Shown here: piece by piece, positions 1-10,707 of the stretch
Position numbering within the stretch: the first letter of the stretch is position 1
Layout: each line of letters begins with the position of its first letter
Assembly: GCA_030765055.1 (NCBI GenBank)
Contig: CM060947.1
Span: 51,423,375-51,487,374, forward strand
Source: Mantis religiosa
Lineage: Eukaryota; Arthropoda; Insecta; Mantodea; Mantidae
Direction: 5' to 3'
Length of the DNA stretch: 64,000 nt
Notes under the pieces: generated by a model
Told to the model about the DNA's origin: nothing
The model's input: the letters and a program-made list of their open reading frames with translations, nothing else
The model's database searches: none
Made by a program: the position numbers and the translations under genes

Positions 1-1863
1 ATGTGGGGCATTAATAGTTCTTCTGCCCCCAACACAGGTACGAAGTGACAGCACTAATAGCTGCCAAAGCTCTGACGAACAGTGGTCATAAAGGGCGGAC
101 CAGAGCCCGATGACACAAGGCAGTGTGGCAGGTTTAGTACTCCCATGGTGCAAACAGTTCGGCAGGAACAGTGTGGTGCAGCAGGAACGCAGATAAATAG
201 GGCTGGCTTGATACGTATCATCATACTACAACATTATTTCCAAAAATATAAGTGTACGTCAATTACAGAAGACAACTACATCATTAAAAACAAACTTCAC
301 TTCTGAACAATAATAAATAATACAAAAAAATTAGGTACACCCCATCTGGGTAGCAAGATACATGATAAAACTAAGATAATTTCCATCACTCGGCAATATA
401 TATAGCTTACAAATTTTGACAAGATAAATCAAATAATCTTCACAAAAGAATACATAAAACATAGGAATGTCACAATCAAAACTTTACAAAAACCCCTTAG
501 GGTAGAAATAATACAATACACACACAGCACAAAATAATTTGACCTTCCAAAACATTGAATAAAAATATTACAAATTTTCAAAATACCAAAACTTACAATT
601 AGAGGGGTACCCCAAAATATTACACGTGGCCATAAATTTTTTAACAAAAACTGACGTGTACACTTAAACAAAAATGAGCTCAGTTTTTCTCTTTGTTTTA
701 CCATTATAATTTCAATCATATTTATTATGTGCGCGCACTACTTAATATCATCAGTACTACTACCTTTCAAATCAACAAAACTACTTACAATCTACTAACA
801 TCAACATTTTGCATGCCAACAAAACTACTGTCACATTACTACCACAACGGAAAAAAAAAATCGTTCTACAACACAATACATAGAACAAAACTGAAAGAAA
901 AATTAAGTTCTGGGGCCTCAAATTTCACATCCTAGATACACAAAAGAGAAAATATAGTATCATGTCTTAGCCTATTCTAAAACTTTTGTATACATTGAAG
1001 GGTACTTTTGCTTTTCAACATAAAACTTAGAATTCAATAAACCATTAAAGCATACTGGTAATCACACAACTCCAAAATATATATCACTCTTAATGCAAAA
1101 CAATTTTATCAAAATGTTCAAACTATTAGCATCCTGCAATAAAGAGACAAAGTAAACATCTGTACTAGTAATGTGCTATCTCCCAAATACCTGGTAACTA
1201 TGGCGAGGATGACAAACAGAACATCCCCAGGTCTCAGCTTCATAACAGTCATTCACAAACCTCTCTGTGATTCAGGTTTTCCTCATCATCTTAGCATGCA
1301 CATTTCAGCACCAATGCTAAACAAAACTCAAAAATACACTTAATTACTTGCATCGATAAGCACATTTCAGCCATTTATCGAGCCTAAAACACTGGATTAA
1401 CGGGCACATTACAGCAACCCCATTAACCAGATAAACTTTACCTCTACATCTTTCACATAATCACACATAATTTCATTCATCCTTCTTATCGAGGTAGCAC
1501 AGCACTATTCCAGAATGTAAACTTAAAATTAATAAACAAAATTTCAATTTCCTAATCATTGTAAAATTTATCATCAAATGAGGTTATTCAACTCAAAACA
1601 GTTATTAGGGAACATATACTTTTAATATCAATTAATTGTGACTTTCAATAATAACAATTGTATGTTCAACTTTTGACATCTAATTCATCAAACATCTATC
1701 CAAGTATTGCCATTTGCCAATAATATACATCATATTCCAAAACAAAATAGCTTAGCACACTATACACTAAATCTCAAAATTCTCACTCAGAAAACAAGGG
1801 GCAATATACTTTACATACAACCTTTTTACATTTAATGTGACACAAAAGAAAAGCAAAATGCAT
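1..1863. other. A+T-rich stretch, probably 3' non-coding part or flank of the gypsy element
   Basis: No recognisable gene. On the minus strand this lies downstream of the integrase stop of the Ty3/gypsy element, so its 3' untranslated region and 3' LTR would be expected here or beyond the window edge. I searched by eye for the 5' LTR terminus sequence seen at 6865 and did not find it. The ORFs here are short and have no family resemblance. Confidence 0.4.
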
Positions 1864-3909
1864 TTACAGTCTATATGGTCCCACAGGATCAAAATATGGG
1901 AATATCCTAGAAACATGTACTGATTGTTCCTCAACTCTAGGAGCATTTGGTCGACGAACCACATAAGTAACAGGAGTGATTTGTCGAACAATTTCAAAAG
2001 GCCCAAAATATCTATGAAGCAATTTGGTACATTTTCCCTTTTTCCTAATTGGAGTAAAAATCTTAACAAGCTGACCTACTGCAAAATGAGTATCTCTATG
2101 CTTAGCATCATATCTTTCTTTCTGTTTAATCTGTTGCTGATTAATATTATGGATGGCTACTTCACGAGCTTTCTGAATCTCTTCCAAAGTTTGCCGAACA
2201 AATAAATCATTTGAAGTGGCCTGAAGTTGCACCTGATTTGGTAAGGAAGGTTCACGACCATATATCAAATAGAATGGTGAAAATTTTGTAGTTTCCTGAA
2301 CAGAAGAATTGTATGAAAAAATCACATATGGCAAAACATTAGACCAATTGCGCTGATTTGAATCCACAAAATGACTAAGACAATTTAGTAAAGTCTGGTT
2401 AAATCGTTCAGTAAGGCCGTTGCATGCAGGGTGGTATGAACTAGTAAAATGAGGTGAAACTGACAAAGCTTTCAAGAGTTCCTGGGTTACTTCACTCAGA
2501 AAGACACTACCACGATCAGACAGTAACATGGCAGGGGCCCCATGCCTGCAAATAATCTGATGTAAGATGAACTTAGTAACCTGGGGAATGGTAGCCAAAG
2601 AGAGAGGGGCAGCTTCAACCCACCTAGAAGCATATTCTGTAGCAACTATGATATACTTATGACCCGACGTAGAACGAGGTAAAGGGCCTAACAAATCTAT
2701 TCCCCAACGTTCTCCAATAAAGTTAACTGGAATAGGCTGCAAAAGACCAGCAGGTTTTTGATTCTTAGGTGCCTTCCTAGACTGACAACTTGGACAAGTT
2801 TTCACAAAATGCTCAATATCTTTTTTCATACCTATCCAGTAGTATCTTGAATTAATCTTACTAAAAGTTTTAGAAAAACCTAAATGACCAGATAGTGGAT
2901 CATCATGACATGAGGACAAAATTTCATGCTTTAACACATCAGGAATGACTAGTAAATGCAAGGGACCAGTAGAACCCAAATTTTTCCTGTACAAGACATC
3001 ACTTTTCAAAATATAGGTAGAAGCTTGACGTTGAACCTTAGCAGGAGCAGATTCAGGATCCTTAAGGGCATTAATAATTGGAGTCAGAACTGGATCATCA
3101 TTTTGTTTCTGAGCAACCTCAACTGGTGATAGCAAACAGGTAATTAGCTCATCAAGTTGTTCAATTTGATGCTCTTCAGGCTGTAACACAGGGAACCTTG
3201 ACAAAACATCTGCATCATTATGTTTCTTACCAGATTTATAACATATATCATAATCAAATTCCTGTAACTTTAGACTCCATCGAGCCAACCGGCCTGTCAA
3301 ATCCTTTAAATTGTTCAGATAACAAAGGGAGTGATGGTCTGAAATAACATGCACTTTATAGCCATACACAAAAGTCCTGAAATGTGTTAAACCAAAAACG
3401 ATTGCCAAAAGCTCTAACTCTGGTACACTGTAATTTCTTTCACATTTTGACAAAGTTCTAGAAGCATATGCAATAGGTCTAAGATTATCATTTACTTTCT
3501 GTAGTAAAACACATCCTATTCCTAGACCACTAGCATCAGTGTGTAATTCTGTATAGGCTCCAGGATTATAATGAGCCAACACAGGAGCAGAAACAAGAGA
3601 GTTCTTTAACTGCTGGAATGCTGTTTGCTGATCCGTGCCCCAAATAAAACTTTGACTTTTCTTGGTCAGCTGAATCAATGGATGGGCAATGTAAGAGTAA
3701 TTCTTAATAAATTTCCTGTAGAAATTGAACAAACCCAAAACTTTTCTCACATCTCTAACATTCTTTGGGCGTGGTAGTTCTTTGATCACTGTAACTTTCT
3801 CAGAATCTGGGGAAATTCCATCTTTAGATACTTCAAAACCCAATAACTTTATCTTTTCCATAGCAAAGAAACATTTCCCAGGTTTCAGTTTAAAATTATG
3901 CATTTCCAA
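1864..3909 (-). CDS. pol: pol, second part: end of RT, RNase H and integrase
   Basis: 681 codons carrying the RNase H and integrase parts of the polyprotein. RNase H residues are visible: D125 in HTDASG, the acidic PELELL at 163-168, D191 in ISDHHS, and NDADVLSR at 231-238, which also marks the end of the domain. Integrase follows. The HHCC zinc finger uses H335, H342, C372 and C375. The catalytic triad is D405 in WGID, D465 in LLSDRG and E501 in TERF, with 35 residues between the last two (D,D35E). The C-terminus has a GPF-type module near residue 640. The first ~90 residues are the RT connection, so the apparent start is not a real initiation site: this frame continues the protease-RT ORF after a one-base disruption near 3914-3919. 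Whether that break is a mutation or an assembly error cannot be told here. Confidence 0.93.
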   Translation of the reverse strand: MEMHNFKLKPGKCFFAMEKIKLLGFEVSKDGISPDSEKVTVIKELPRPKNVRDVRKVLGLFNFYRKFIKNYSYIAHPLIQLTKKSQSFIWGTDQQTAFQQLKNSLVSAPVLAHYNPGAYTELHTDASGLGIGCVLLQKVNDNLRPIAYASRTLSKCERNYSVPELELLAIVFGLTHFRTFVYGYKVHVISDHHSLCYLNNLKDLTGRLARWSLKLQEFDYDICYKSGKKHNDADVLSRFPVLQPEEHQIEQLDELITCLLSPVEVAQKQNDDPVLTPIINALKDPESAPAKVQRQASTYILKSDVLYRKNLGSTGPLHLLVIPDVLKHEILSSCHDDPLSGHLGFSKTFSKINSRYYWIGMKKDIEHFVKTCPSCQSRKAPKNQKPAGLLQPIPVNFIGERWGIDLLGPLPRSTSGHKYIIVATEYASRWVEAAPLSLATIPQVTKFILHQIICRHGAPAMLLSDRGSVFLSEVTQELLKALSVSPHFTSSYHPACNGLTERFNQTLLNCLSHFVDSNQRNWSNVLPYVIFSYNSSVQETTKFSPFYLIYGREPSLPNQVQLQATSNDLFVRQTLEEIQKAREVAIHNINQQQIKQKERYDAKHRDTHFAVGQLVKIFTPIRKKGKCTKLLHRYFGPFEIVRQITPVTYVVRRPNAPRVEEQSVHVSRIFPYFDPVGPYRL

Positions 3910-5444
3910 ACGTTGAAAACAGCTTCTAAGTTTTCTAATAATTGTTCAAAAGTTTTGGCAAAAACAACAATATCGTCCAAATATGCTAAAGCTTTCTTAA
4001 ATTTCAAGTCTCCTAACAATTTATCAGCAACAAAACTGAAAAATCTTGGTGCATTAGCAAGCCCAAAAGACAAACGTTCAAATTCATACTGCCCTTCATG
4101 AGTAACAAATGAGGTATACTTTTTACTATTCTCCTCTAAAGGAATTTGAAAGTATGCTGACAACAAATCTAAGGAAGCAAACCATTTAGCTTCTCCAAGG
4201 TAACTAAGGAGGTCATCAATAAGAGGCAAGGGAAAGGCTGAGTTTACTGTAACCTTATTCAGTTGACGATAATCTACACAAAACCGCATAGAGCCATCTT
4301 TTTTCTTTACCAACACCACAGGTGATGACCAAGGTGACTGAGAATCTCTAATAATACCAGCATTTTTCATTTCCTCTACTTGTTGGGAAATAATCTCTTT
4401 CTGCTTATGAGCTACCCTATAGGGTCGTTGCTTAATAGGTTTTTCATCCTTTACCTCTATTTTAAATTCCGCTACATTAGTTGAGCCTAAATCTTGCAAT
4501 GAAGTGGCAAAAACATGTTCATATTTTAACAACAGATTATGAAGATCTGACTTTTGAGCTTCAGTTAAGTTGGTATTAACATTAAATTCAAACTTTGGAG
4601 CGTTCAATGGAGTAACATCCTTAGGTGAAACTGAGTTACTTTGAACAAATGCAACTTCATGAGCATTAGCTAATACAGTTTTAGCAAAAAGTGTTTGAGG
4701 AACAGCTGAATTATTATGTACTGGTATCACAAAGTCCTTTGAAGATTTGCAAACTACAGGTGGAATAGAAATATTCTTCTTATGCATAATACTGGTAGAA
4801 GGCTCGAACATAACCTCAATTGTAATATCAGCTGAAGGCTGCACTGCCACAAAACAAGTAGTAAGCGGTGGCAATTTAACATCTTTTACAACAGAAACTT
4901 TATTAACTATCCGTACCTCATTGTTCAATGGAATCACAGCAATATCTGTAAAGGGACCACCACATGTTGTTTCAAAAGGAATGTGTACCATTTCTCCCTC
5001 ATGAGTTTGAATCTTAACTTCTGCACAAGAATAATCAATGGTAACTTTATGTGAAGTTAGAAAGTCATTACCCAAAATGAGATTATGTGCCAAGTCTTTT
5101 ACCACTAACACATCTTCCTGAAAAACAAAGTCATTAATTTGAAATTTCAAATTTGTTTGATAAGGCGCATCTAATAACTTGTTACCAGCTGTTTTAAGCA
5201 AAATCTCGACAGGTTTCATTTTAGAAATGTCATTGATATGAGCTGCATTCACAATGCTAACTGCACTTCCTGTATCCAACAAAATTGGAAGTTTTGACTC
5301 CCCAATGGACCCCAAAATTTGCAAAATTTGACCTGGAAGAGAAACAACATTAGACACAGGTGAACTTACTTTGGGTACCTCTAGGTTATGTCGTTGGAGG
5401 CTGGGCCTCTCGAGTTTTTTGAACCAGATGGTGAAGTCCAGCAA
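3885..5444 (-). CDS. pol: pol, first part: aspartic protease and reverse transcriptase
   Basis: 519 codons. The retroviral-type protease signature LLDTGS has DTG at residues 57-59. RT blocks run from about residue 330: the SPWSSPVVLVKKKDGS region, FCVDYRQLN, SLDLLSAYFQIPL, FGLANAP and the catalytic YLDD at 488-491. The frame overlaps gag by 64 bases in the -1 frame and is most likely reached by frameshifting at 5414-5420, so the first Met shown by the frame is not the real start. The frame then runs into a stop about 30 residues after YLDD because of a one-base disruption near 3914-3919, and homologous sequence continues in the next frame. As written, RNase H and integrase would not be made in one polyprotein. 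Confidence 0.92.
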   Translation of the reverse strand: MLDFTIWFKKLERPSLQRHNLEVPKVSSPVSNVVSLPGQILQILGSIGESKLPILLDTGSAVSIVNAAHINDISKMKPVEILLKTAGNKLLDAPYQTNLKFQINDFVFQEDVLVVKDLAHNLILGNDFLTSHKVTIDYSCAEVKIQTHEGEMVHIPFETTCGGPFTDIAVIPLNNEVRIVNKVSVVKDVKLPPLTTCFVAVQPSADITIEVMFEPSTSIMHKKNISIPPVVCKSSKDFVIPVHNNSAVPQTLFAKTVLANAHEVAFVQSNSVSPKDVTPLNAPKFEFNVNTNLTEAQKSDLHNLLLKYEHVFATSLQDLGSTNVAEFKIEVKDEKPIKQRPYRVAHKQKEIISQQVEEMKNAGIIRDSQSPWSSPVVLVKKKDGSMRFCVDYRQLNKVTVNSAFPLPLIDDLLSYLGEAKWFASLDLLSAYFQIPLEENSKKYTSFVTHEGQYEFERLSFGLANAPRFFSFVADKLLGDLKFKKALAYLDDIVVFAKTFEQLLENLEAVFNVWKCIILN

Positions 5445-6409
5445 TTACGTGCCATATGACCACGCTTGTTGCAATTGTAACACACAATAGGTGCCTGTTG
5501 TCTCCTTTCATGATATCTTGGAGGCTTAAGTGGAGGTGGCTGCACAGTAGATGCAGCAGCAGTGAATTGAGACTGAAGTTGTTGCATTTGGGTAGCAAGT
5601 TTAGCGACCTGTTCACTCAATGTGGAAACAACATTAATAACTGGTTCAGAGTGATTTACACTTTCAAACCGTGATAAAACAGGTGCAGATGACACAGGTG
5701 GAGAAGTGTAAGTTGATGTTTGTGCTTGTACTAAATGTTGTCTATGTTGCACATAAAAATTAGCTTTATCAACGCTTTTAATAATTTGTAAAACCTCCTC
5801 AACTGTTTGTGGATTTAATGGGAGCAAAGCTTGCACATACTGAGGTTTCAATCCTTTCACTAAGTTTTTTACCTGCTCCATTTGTGTCATTGCAGCGTTA
5901 ACTTGGTCACACAAGGATAATACATCATAAATGTAATCTAATACAGGTTCATTTTCTAATTGTACCCTCTGCCTAAGTTTAATTTCCAACAATTCATCTT
6001 GATTGGACATTTGAAAAGCTGCCAAAAACTGTTGAGTTAGAAAATGCCAATCATGCTCAGGGTGTCTATGGCAAAAAGTTCGGTACCACAGTGCTGCTGT
6101 GTCTCGCAAGTAACATGGGAAAAACTTCAACTTTTGTACATCTGACCAACCATTTGCTGTAGAAACTAAGTTAAATTTTCTCAAAAATTCTGAAGGAGAT
6201 ATCAGTGCTATCCTGTCAAAACAGGGTGGATCAATAAAAGGCCGAGAAACTTGCATTGTCTGAGTCTGATTAACATTAGGTGCCATGGATACTTCTAAAT
6301 TACTAGGTACATGTGCACTTTGATTAGCTAAAGCAGAAGTCGAAGCTATTACATCATGTGAATCCATTGTAACTGGCACATTGGATGATTGCCGCGTTTT
6401 CTTAGGCAT
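5381..6409 (-). CDS. gag: gag polyprotein of the Ty3/gypsy element
   Basis: 342 codons, intact, starting MPKKTRQ. A Retrotrans_gag-type core at about residues 70-230 includes the tryptophan-containing ALWYRTF stretch and a region ending near VKGLKPQYVQ. A proline/glutamine-rich linker follows. A single CCHC zinc knuckle CYNCNKRGHMARNC lies near the C-terminus. In the family, Gag forms the virus-like particle and the knuckle binds the RNA genome. The ATG is the first in frame after the primer binding site, about 440 bases downstream of it. The last 21 codons overlap the pol frame, and the overlap contains the slippery site. Confidence 0.93.
   Translation of the reverse strand: MPKKTRQSSNVPVTMDSHDVIASTSALANQSAHVPSNLEVSMAPNVNQTQTMQVSRPFIDPPCFDRIALISPSEFLRKFNLVSTANGWSDVQKLKFFPCYLRDTAALWYRTFCHRHPEHDWHFLTQQFLAAFQMSNQDELLEIKLRQRVQLENEPVLDYIYDVLSLCDQVNAAMTQMEQVKNLVKGLKPQYVQALLPLNPQTVEEVLQIIKSVDKANFYVQHRQHLVQAQTSTYTSPPVSSAPVLSRFESVNHSEPVINVVSTLSEQVAKLATQMQQLQSQFTAAASTVQPPPLKPPRYHERRQQAPIVCYNCNKRGHMARNCWTSPSGSKNSRGPASNDIT
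5397..5420 (-). promoter_or_regulatory. Probable -1 ribosomal frameshift site (gag to pol)
   Basis: On the minus strand the gag/pol overlap contains A AAA AAC (5414-5420) in the correct X XXY YYZ phase relative to the gag codons TCA AAA AAC. Four bases further on, a 5-bp stem GAGGC/GCCTC with a 3-base loop (5397-5409) could act as the stimulator. A -1 slip here enters the protease-RT frame exactly. The heptamer and its phase are seen directly. Its activity is inferred from the known behaviour of this heptamer in retroviruses and gypsy elements. The hairpin is short, so a larger structure may be involved. Confidence 0.75.
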
Positions 6410-6846
6410 TTTGACTTACTTTTAAGTAACACTGGACACCAGAATAAAATAAGCAGAATTACCAACTGGAATGAACACAAAAATGAAGTGCATCCTTCAC
6501 AAAAACACCAAAAAAGAAACTATTTACTTTGAATTTTACTGCCAAAACTCACACAGCGTCCCTTGAAAATCAACACGTGACCACGTGGTGTCCATTATCA
6601 ATTTCCATGTAGTTATAAAAAAAAATTTTAGCACAATGTTATGAAATAAGTTTACTATTGAAGAAATCAAATAAAAAACAGACCAAAAGTTAAAGGATTA
6701 CGAGACGATGACTAGATTAGAATTTCTAACTAATTGAACACCACGCGGTCGGCCATGTTTCCTCCATCTTTCACCACCGTATACATTCGAATTTTTTTCA
6801 TAAAAACCGGACTAAAGCAAGGAGAAAAAAAAATTTTGAGATCTTA
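6410..6846 (-). other. 5' leader of the gypsy element
   Basis: About 440 bases between the primer binding site and the gag ATG. It is A+T-rich with no ORF of note. The word ACACCACGCGGT occurs at about 6736 and again at about 6958 near the LTR, suggesting some sequence shared with the LTR flank. A leader of this length is ordinary for gypsy elements and would carry the packaging signal. Confidence 0.5.
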
Positions 6847-6861
6847 CCCGCGTCTCCACCA
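6847..6861 (-). other. Primer binding site, complementary to tRNA-Ala 3' end
   Basis: The minus strand reads TGGTGGAGACGCGGG immediately 3' of a plausible LTR end. It begins with TGG, the complement of the CCA tail, and continues as the complement of an insect tRNA-Ala acceptor and T-arm from my recollection of that tRNA. Reverse transcription would start here. The position relative to gag and the LTR edge is correct. Confidence 0.75.
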
Positions 6862-6864
6862 ATA

Positions 6865-7040
6865 TGTCACACCCTACATTAGAATAGATTTAATATTTAT
6901 TAGCTTTGGGGGGGAATCCGTAGCGGTAGAGCTAAACTATCTCAACAAACACTAGTTACACCACGCGGTAGGGTGGACATGTTATTTTACTGATAACTAG
7001 CTTACCTGCATGGTGGTGAAAGGTGGAAGGTCCAGCGAAG
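6865..7040 (-). repeat. 5' LTR, inner edge (outer edge not determined)
   Basis: The plus strand starts TGTCACACCC at 6865, so on the minus strand the LTR ends in ...TGTGACA three bases before the primer binding site, as expected. An AATAAA-like sequence lies about 30 bases inside. The outer boundary is not visible: no second copy exists in the window for comparison, and a mariner fragment begins at 7250. The G+C-richer segment 7040-7250 may still be LTR. Confidence 0.5.
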
Positions 7041-7249
7041 GAAAACTCACAAATGCATTTTAAGAAGAGGTTTAATAATTCCAGACAACTTACATTCAAT
7101 GAGGTTTGTGTTCCGGAGGGTTGCTACCAACACATCCTCTCTCTCTGGTGGCGGCTGGTCGTCTGCGGAAGAGGAAGCCAACCCCCTCTCCAGCGCAACC
7201 AATGAACAAAGATCAGCCAGTGGCGCCAGGTCTGACAACCCATACAGGG

Positions 7250-7619
7250 TTGCCACAATATTACCAATGTTGTTGCTGAATATGTTGCAAAAATCAACGT
7301 GAAGTACATCTCTTACCCTCCCTATAGTCCGGATTTAGCCCCATGTGACTTTTTTCTATTTCCTAACTTGAAGAAACGCCTTCATGAGAGGCATTATCCA
7401 TGATCAGAAGCAGTCGTGAAGGCTGCGGAGGCGATTTTGAAGGATCTCTCAAAAATGATTTCAAGAATGTCTTTGAAGACTGGCAGAAACGTTGGTATAA
7501 GTGCATCGCATTCAGGGGAGACTATTTTGTGAAGGACTGTCAAAATTATGAGGATGAGTAAAGGTGCGCTGTCAAAAAAAAAAAAAAAATTGTGATCGTT
7601 CTTTATTGAACTGCCCTCG
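7250..7619 (+). mobile_element. mariner 3' fragment (family 1)
   Basis: This 5'-truncated copy ends with the family-1 terminal inverted repeat (CTTTATTGAACTGCCCTCG) followed by TA at 7620-7621. It encodes the end of a mariner transposase: a segment matching IANVVAEYLAKINVK, the third catalytic Asp block YSPDLAPCDFF, and the C-terminal LKKR.HERHYP region. A stop falls in SSEAVV and the C-terminus is shifted. It lies against the gypsy LTR flank with no matching 5' end. Confidence 0.85.
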
Positions 7620-7621
7620 TA

Positions 7622-10600
7622 TAACAAGAAATGGTTTGTTCCAGAAATACACATAAATACATAAAAAAGAATTACTGCCATAAATTTTGTGCTTTACCAG
7701 CTTACAAGGCATACCTACATTCTATTTGTCAAGGGAGCATCTGCAACCTATATGATAATGTCTAAATTTTTTATAAAGTGGACCAAAATCAAATTTTGAT
7801 ATATTTCATTCAAATAATATTTTGGGATGAAATGATTCTTTTACAAACCCTTGCATCCTTGAAGTTTTCTGAATTTAAATATCATAATATATTTTCTGTA
7901 GGAAGCAAAACTATCAGAACAAATCACTTATTTAGACAATTAGTTCATAATTTATATTTTCTATTCCTTTAGTTATTTAAGGGAATCTTAAAAATTTATA
8001 TTATTAAGTAATATAGTTTAAATTAGTTAAAATACATCAGATTAATTACCGCTTTATAGAAAAAATAAGAATAATGATTGCAGCTTACTAAATATCAAGA
8101 ACTCTTAGGTGTGTCGTTCTCCTTGATCTTAGGGTAACATTCTAGGTAGAATATATCTTCAATTGGTCGAGGGGGGAAGTCCTCCTCGTTCCTCATTTTT
8201 ATATGTGCACTAATAGATGAATATATAAAAAATTGTAAATAGCTTCTATTAGGAACAGCAGGAAATATCCTTAATATTTGCAGTATGCAGCGGGTGTTCC
8301 AAATTGTACAAAGAAACAAAGAAACAAAGCCGCCAATTTTAATTTTAATTTTGTTAATTAGTTGGAGGAACATGTCAGGAGCCGTAATTAACGTGTCTAA
8401 GAAACAACGTTTAAAGTTCATAACTATGTTAAAGCAGTAGCTGTGGTCCAAAGTTATCGGGAGGTGGTCATTTTGCAATTGAAACAGTACACAAATAAGC
8501 AGCTTACGCTGACTTCACTTCGTTGTATTCTTACATTGCAGAAAAAAGCTGAAGTGACATGCAACTAGTTTACACTAGTAAAGTAACATCGTGTTGTAAG
8601 TAAAGTCTCAAGGAAAGGCAAACACGTTATTAAATGACAGAGAAAAGTGCGTGAAATGGCTGCTGAAAATTAAACGGAGCCACAGTATTGTATGAATAGG
8701 ATCTATAGGCAAATAAAATGCCAAGTCGGATGGAGAAGTTAGGTTGGCGGCAATGAATAATCGACCTGCCACACAAATAATGAGGAGTAACGTTATAAAA
8801 TACTGCAGTTGGAAAATTAAGTAGAATATTCGCGGTTCAAATTTCGGCTATAGTATTGCATTTTTCATTCTGACTCTACCTTTTCAAGCTTTGGCTTACA
8901 CACTGCTTGAGTGGAAGAACGGTAAATTTCCAGGAAAAATAATATCATTCCACAGTTTGGTAACCTGTTCACCGCGGCAGCGGAATTACAGCGCGCGTTC
9001 CAATCTGCGGCAGAACGGGTCCGTTCATAAAGTATTGTTTTCTCCTCCACTTTGAAGGTTTACGTGCTATTTTTGTTTTCTTTCTACCGATATATTAAAG
9101 ATGGTGTTAAAGATTGGGCCCATCGATATCTATGCCGTACTTAAAGACCCGCTCTTTTGTATAAGTCCAGTTTTAATCACCAAAAGGACGATGCGATCAT
9201 GGTGAAGTGAAAAGAAGTCAAATAGAAGAGTGTAACATCGGCATGGTCTTTGTGTTGGACGAAACAATGAACTCTTTACAAATTTATTTTGTTCCGCTGT
9301 TCTTTTCAGTAACAACTGCTGCACACCTGCAGGCTCTCAACAGGTGAGCGTATGTGGGGGGGATGTTCTTTCTCATATGGAAATCCATTTTTGTTTCCGT
9401 GCTTTGAATTCCCAAAATCCCTTCTCTAAAGCTTTAACCACTGACAGACCCTCAACATCGACCAATGCTGTTATAACGCAAATAGGAGACTGCTTATTGG
9501 TCTTTATTTTATTGTGTTAACTGCGGGATTTCTTTGTCCTCCATCCTTCCCACAGATTTCTCACCATATATTACACCTCCCTCTCTCGATTCACATTCCT
9601 TCTCTCAAGCCTCCGATGTATCCCTTCTTACTTTACTCCTCCCACTCATATTCAATTTTTAGATATGTCACTTTTCCTTTCTCTCTTCTTCTTTCGCACT
9701 CTTCTTATATACCCTCCATTTTTATCTCTCTCCTCAATGCCTCAACTAATTTCATCACATAAACTTCTTCATATGTCCCTTACTCTTCTTCTCCTATAAT
9801 ATACTTCCCTCCTTTTTTCTCCCTTCCCACTCCGTCCTTGACTCAATCTCACGGTATACCCCCTTTTACCTCGTCCTTCTGTACTCAAAATTACCATAAA
9901 CTCATCCAACCTTTCTCTCTCCCTCCCTCCCTCTCACAATGTTCTGATTTGTCCCTTATTTCTCCCTACTTCCACTTCGGTTATTCTGTCCCTCTCATCG
10001 ATGTGTCTCATTCCTGTTTATGTACTGAACTATATCATTTGTTCCATGAATTTACAGTAAGCACATGAAGTATCTTAGCACACAAAGCAGTAAATGCTTA
10101 GATTTCACCATAATTAAATATTTACATGCTCCCTGAACCATAAAGAGTAAGTTTTGTCAAAATTTCAGTGTTGTCACTCTGAGCGTATAATTAGAAAAGT
10201 AAAAATACTAAAATAGTTCTTAAATTCACTATCTTTCAAAGATGTGGTAGATAGATTGTAAATAAAACTTTACATGTATAATTTACTAAAAAGTCAATGT
10301 ATTTGAGAAGTGGCAACACCAGTGGACAAACACAATAAAAGAAGATATGTCAACAAGTTCCCCTCCCCCGATACAGGACAGACTGAAGCTCACCATTCCA
10401 ATAACATCAAAGTTCACAACAATATTAAGCGGACATGAAAAACAGATGAAAACAGACAGGTTCAAAATATTATGACAGTCCAACCTGCACTTGCAGTAAT
10501 AGAGATCAGACGGTTTATCACCTTCTGTGAGAATGCTCCAAATAGCGCAGTGGCTTCAGAGTGGAAACTAAAAGCGGAAATAACTGGTACACAAACCACA

Positions 10601-10705
10601 GTGATCCAATAGAAGAACAATTGAATCCATTGGTTAGATTTGTTAATAAAATAGACTTCTACCAATTTAATACAGGAACAATAAATAGTCAGTACCAAAT
10701 GCAAA
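7622..10705. other. No gene recognised; includes a pyrimidine-rich stretch
   Basis: About 3 kb of A+T-rich sequence with short unrelated ORFs. A frame at 8095-8478 on the minus strand (127 codons) resembles nothing I know. About 8868-8935 weakly resembles the 'tail' of the 305-bp tRNA-headed repeat at 43.4-44.9 kb. About 9520-9990 is strongly pyrimidine-rich (CT/TTC runs). Its minus strand is purine-rich like the LINE remnant at 25.3 kb, but I could not align the two. Confidence 0.4.
9520..9990. repeat. Pyrimidine-rich low-complexity tract
   Basis: The plus strand is dominated by C and T (tcctcccactc, ctttctctcttctt and similar), with an abrupt change from the A-rich flanks. There is no fixed unit. 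The open frames through it are compositional. Confidence 0.6.
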
Positions 10706-10707
10706 TA

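Larger units (their letters stand above)
1864..6864 (-). mobile_element. Ty3/gypsy LTR retrotransposon, nearly complete internal region
   Basis: The internal region of a Ty3/gypsy retrotransposon, which copies its RNA to DNA and integrates it. Reading the minus strand, the order is primer binding site (6847-6861), gag with a CCHC zinc knuckle, protease (DTGS), reverse transcriptase (YLDD), RNase H, and integrase with an HHCC finger and D,D35E triad. Protease-RT-RNase H-integrase order is diagnostic of Ty3/gypsy rather than copia. No env-like ORF follows integrase. All ORFs are long and free of stops except for one frameshift between RT and RNase H, so the copy is fairly young. Only the 5' LTR edge is visible; a matching 3' LTR was not found in the window. 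Confidence 0.93.

Noticed and set aside
1..1863. env-like gene downstream of integrase
   Set aside because: No ORF longer than about 100 codons and no signal peptide or transmembrane pattern that holds in order.
9514..10068. Two pyrimidine-rich ORFs of 76-82 codons
   Set aside because: Their composition follows the CT-rich tract; no motif or conserved block.
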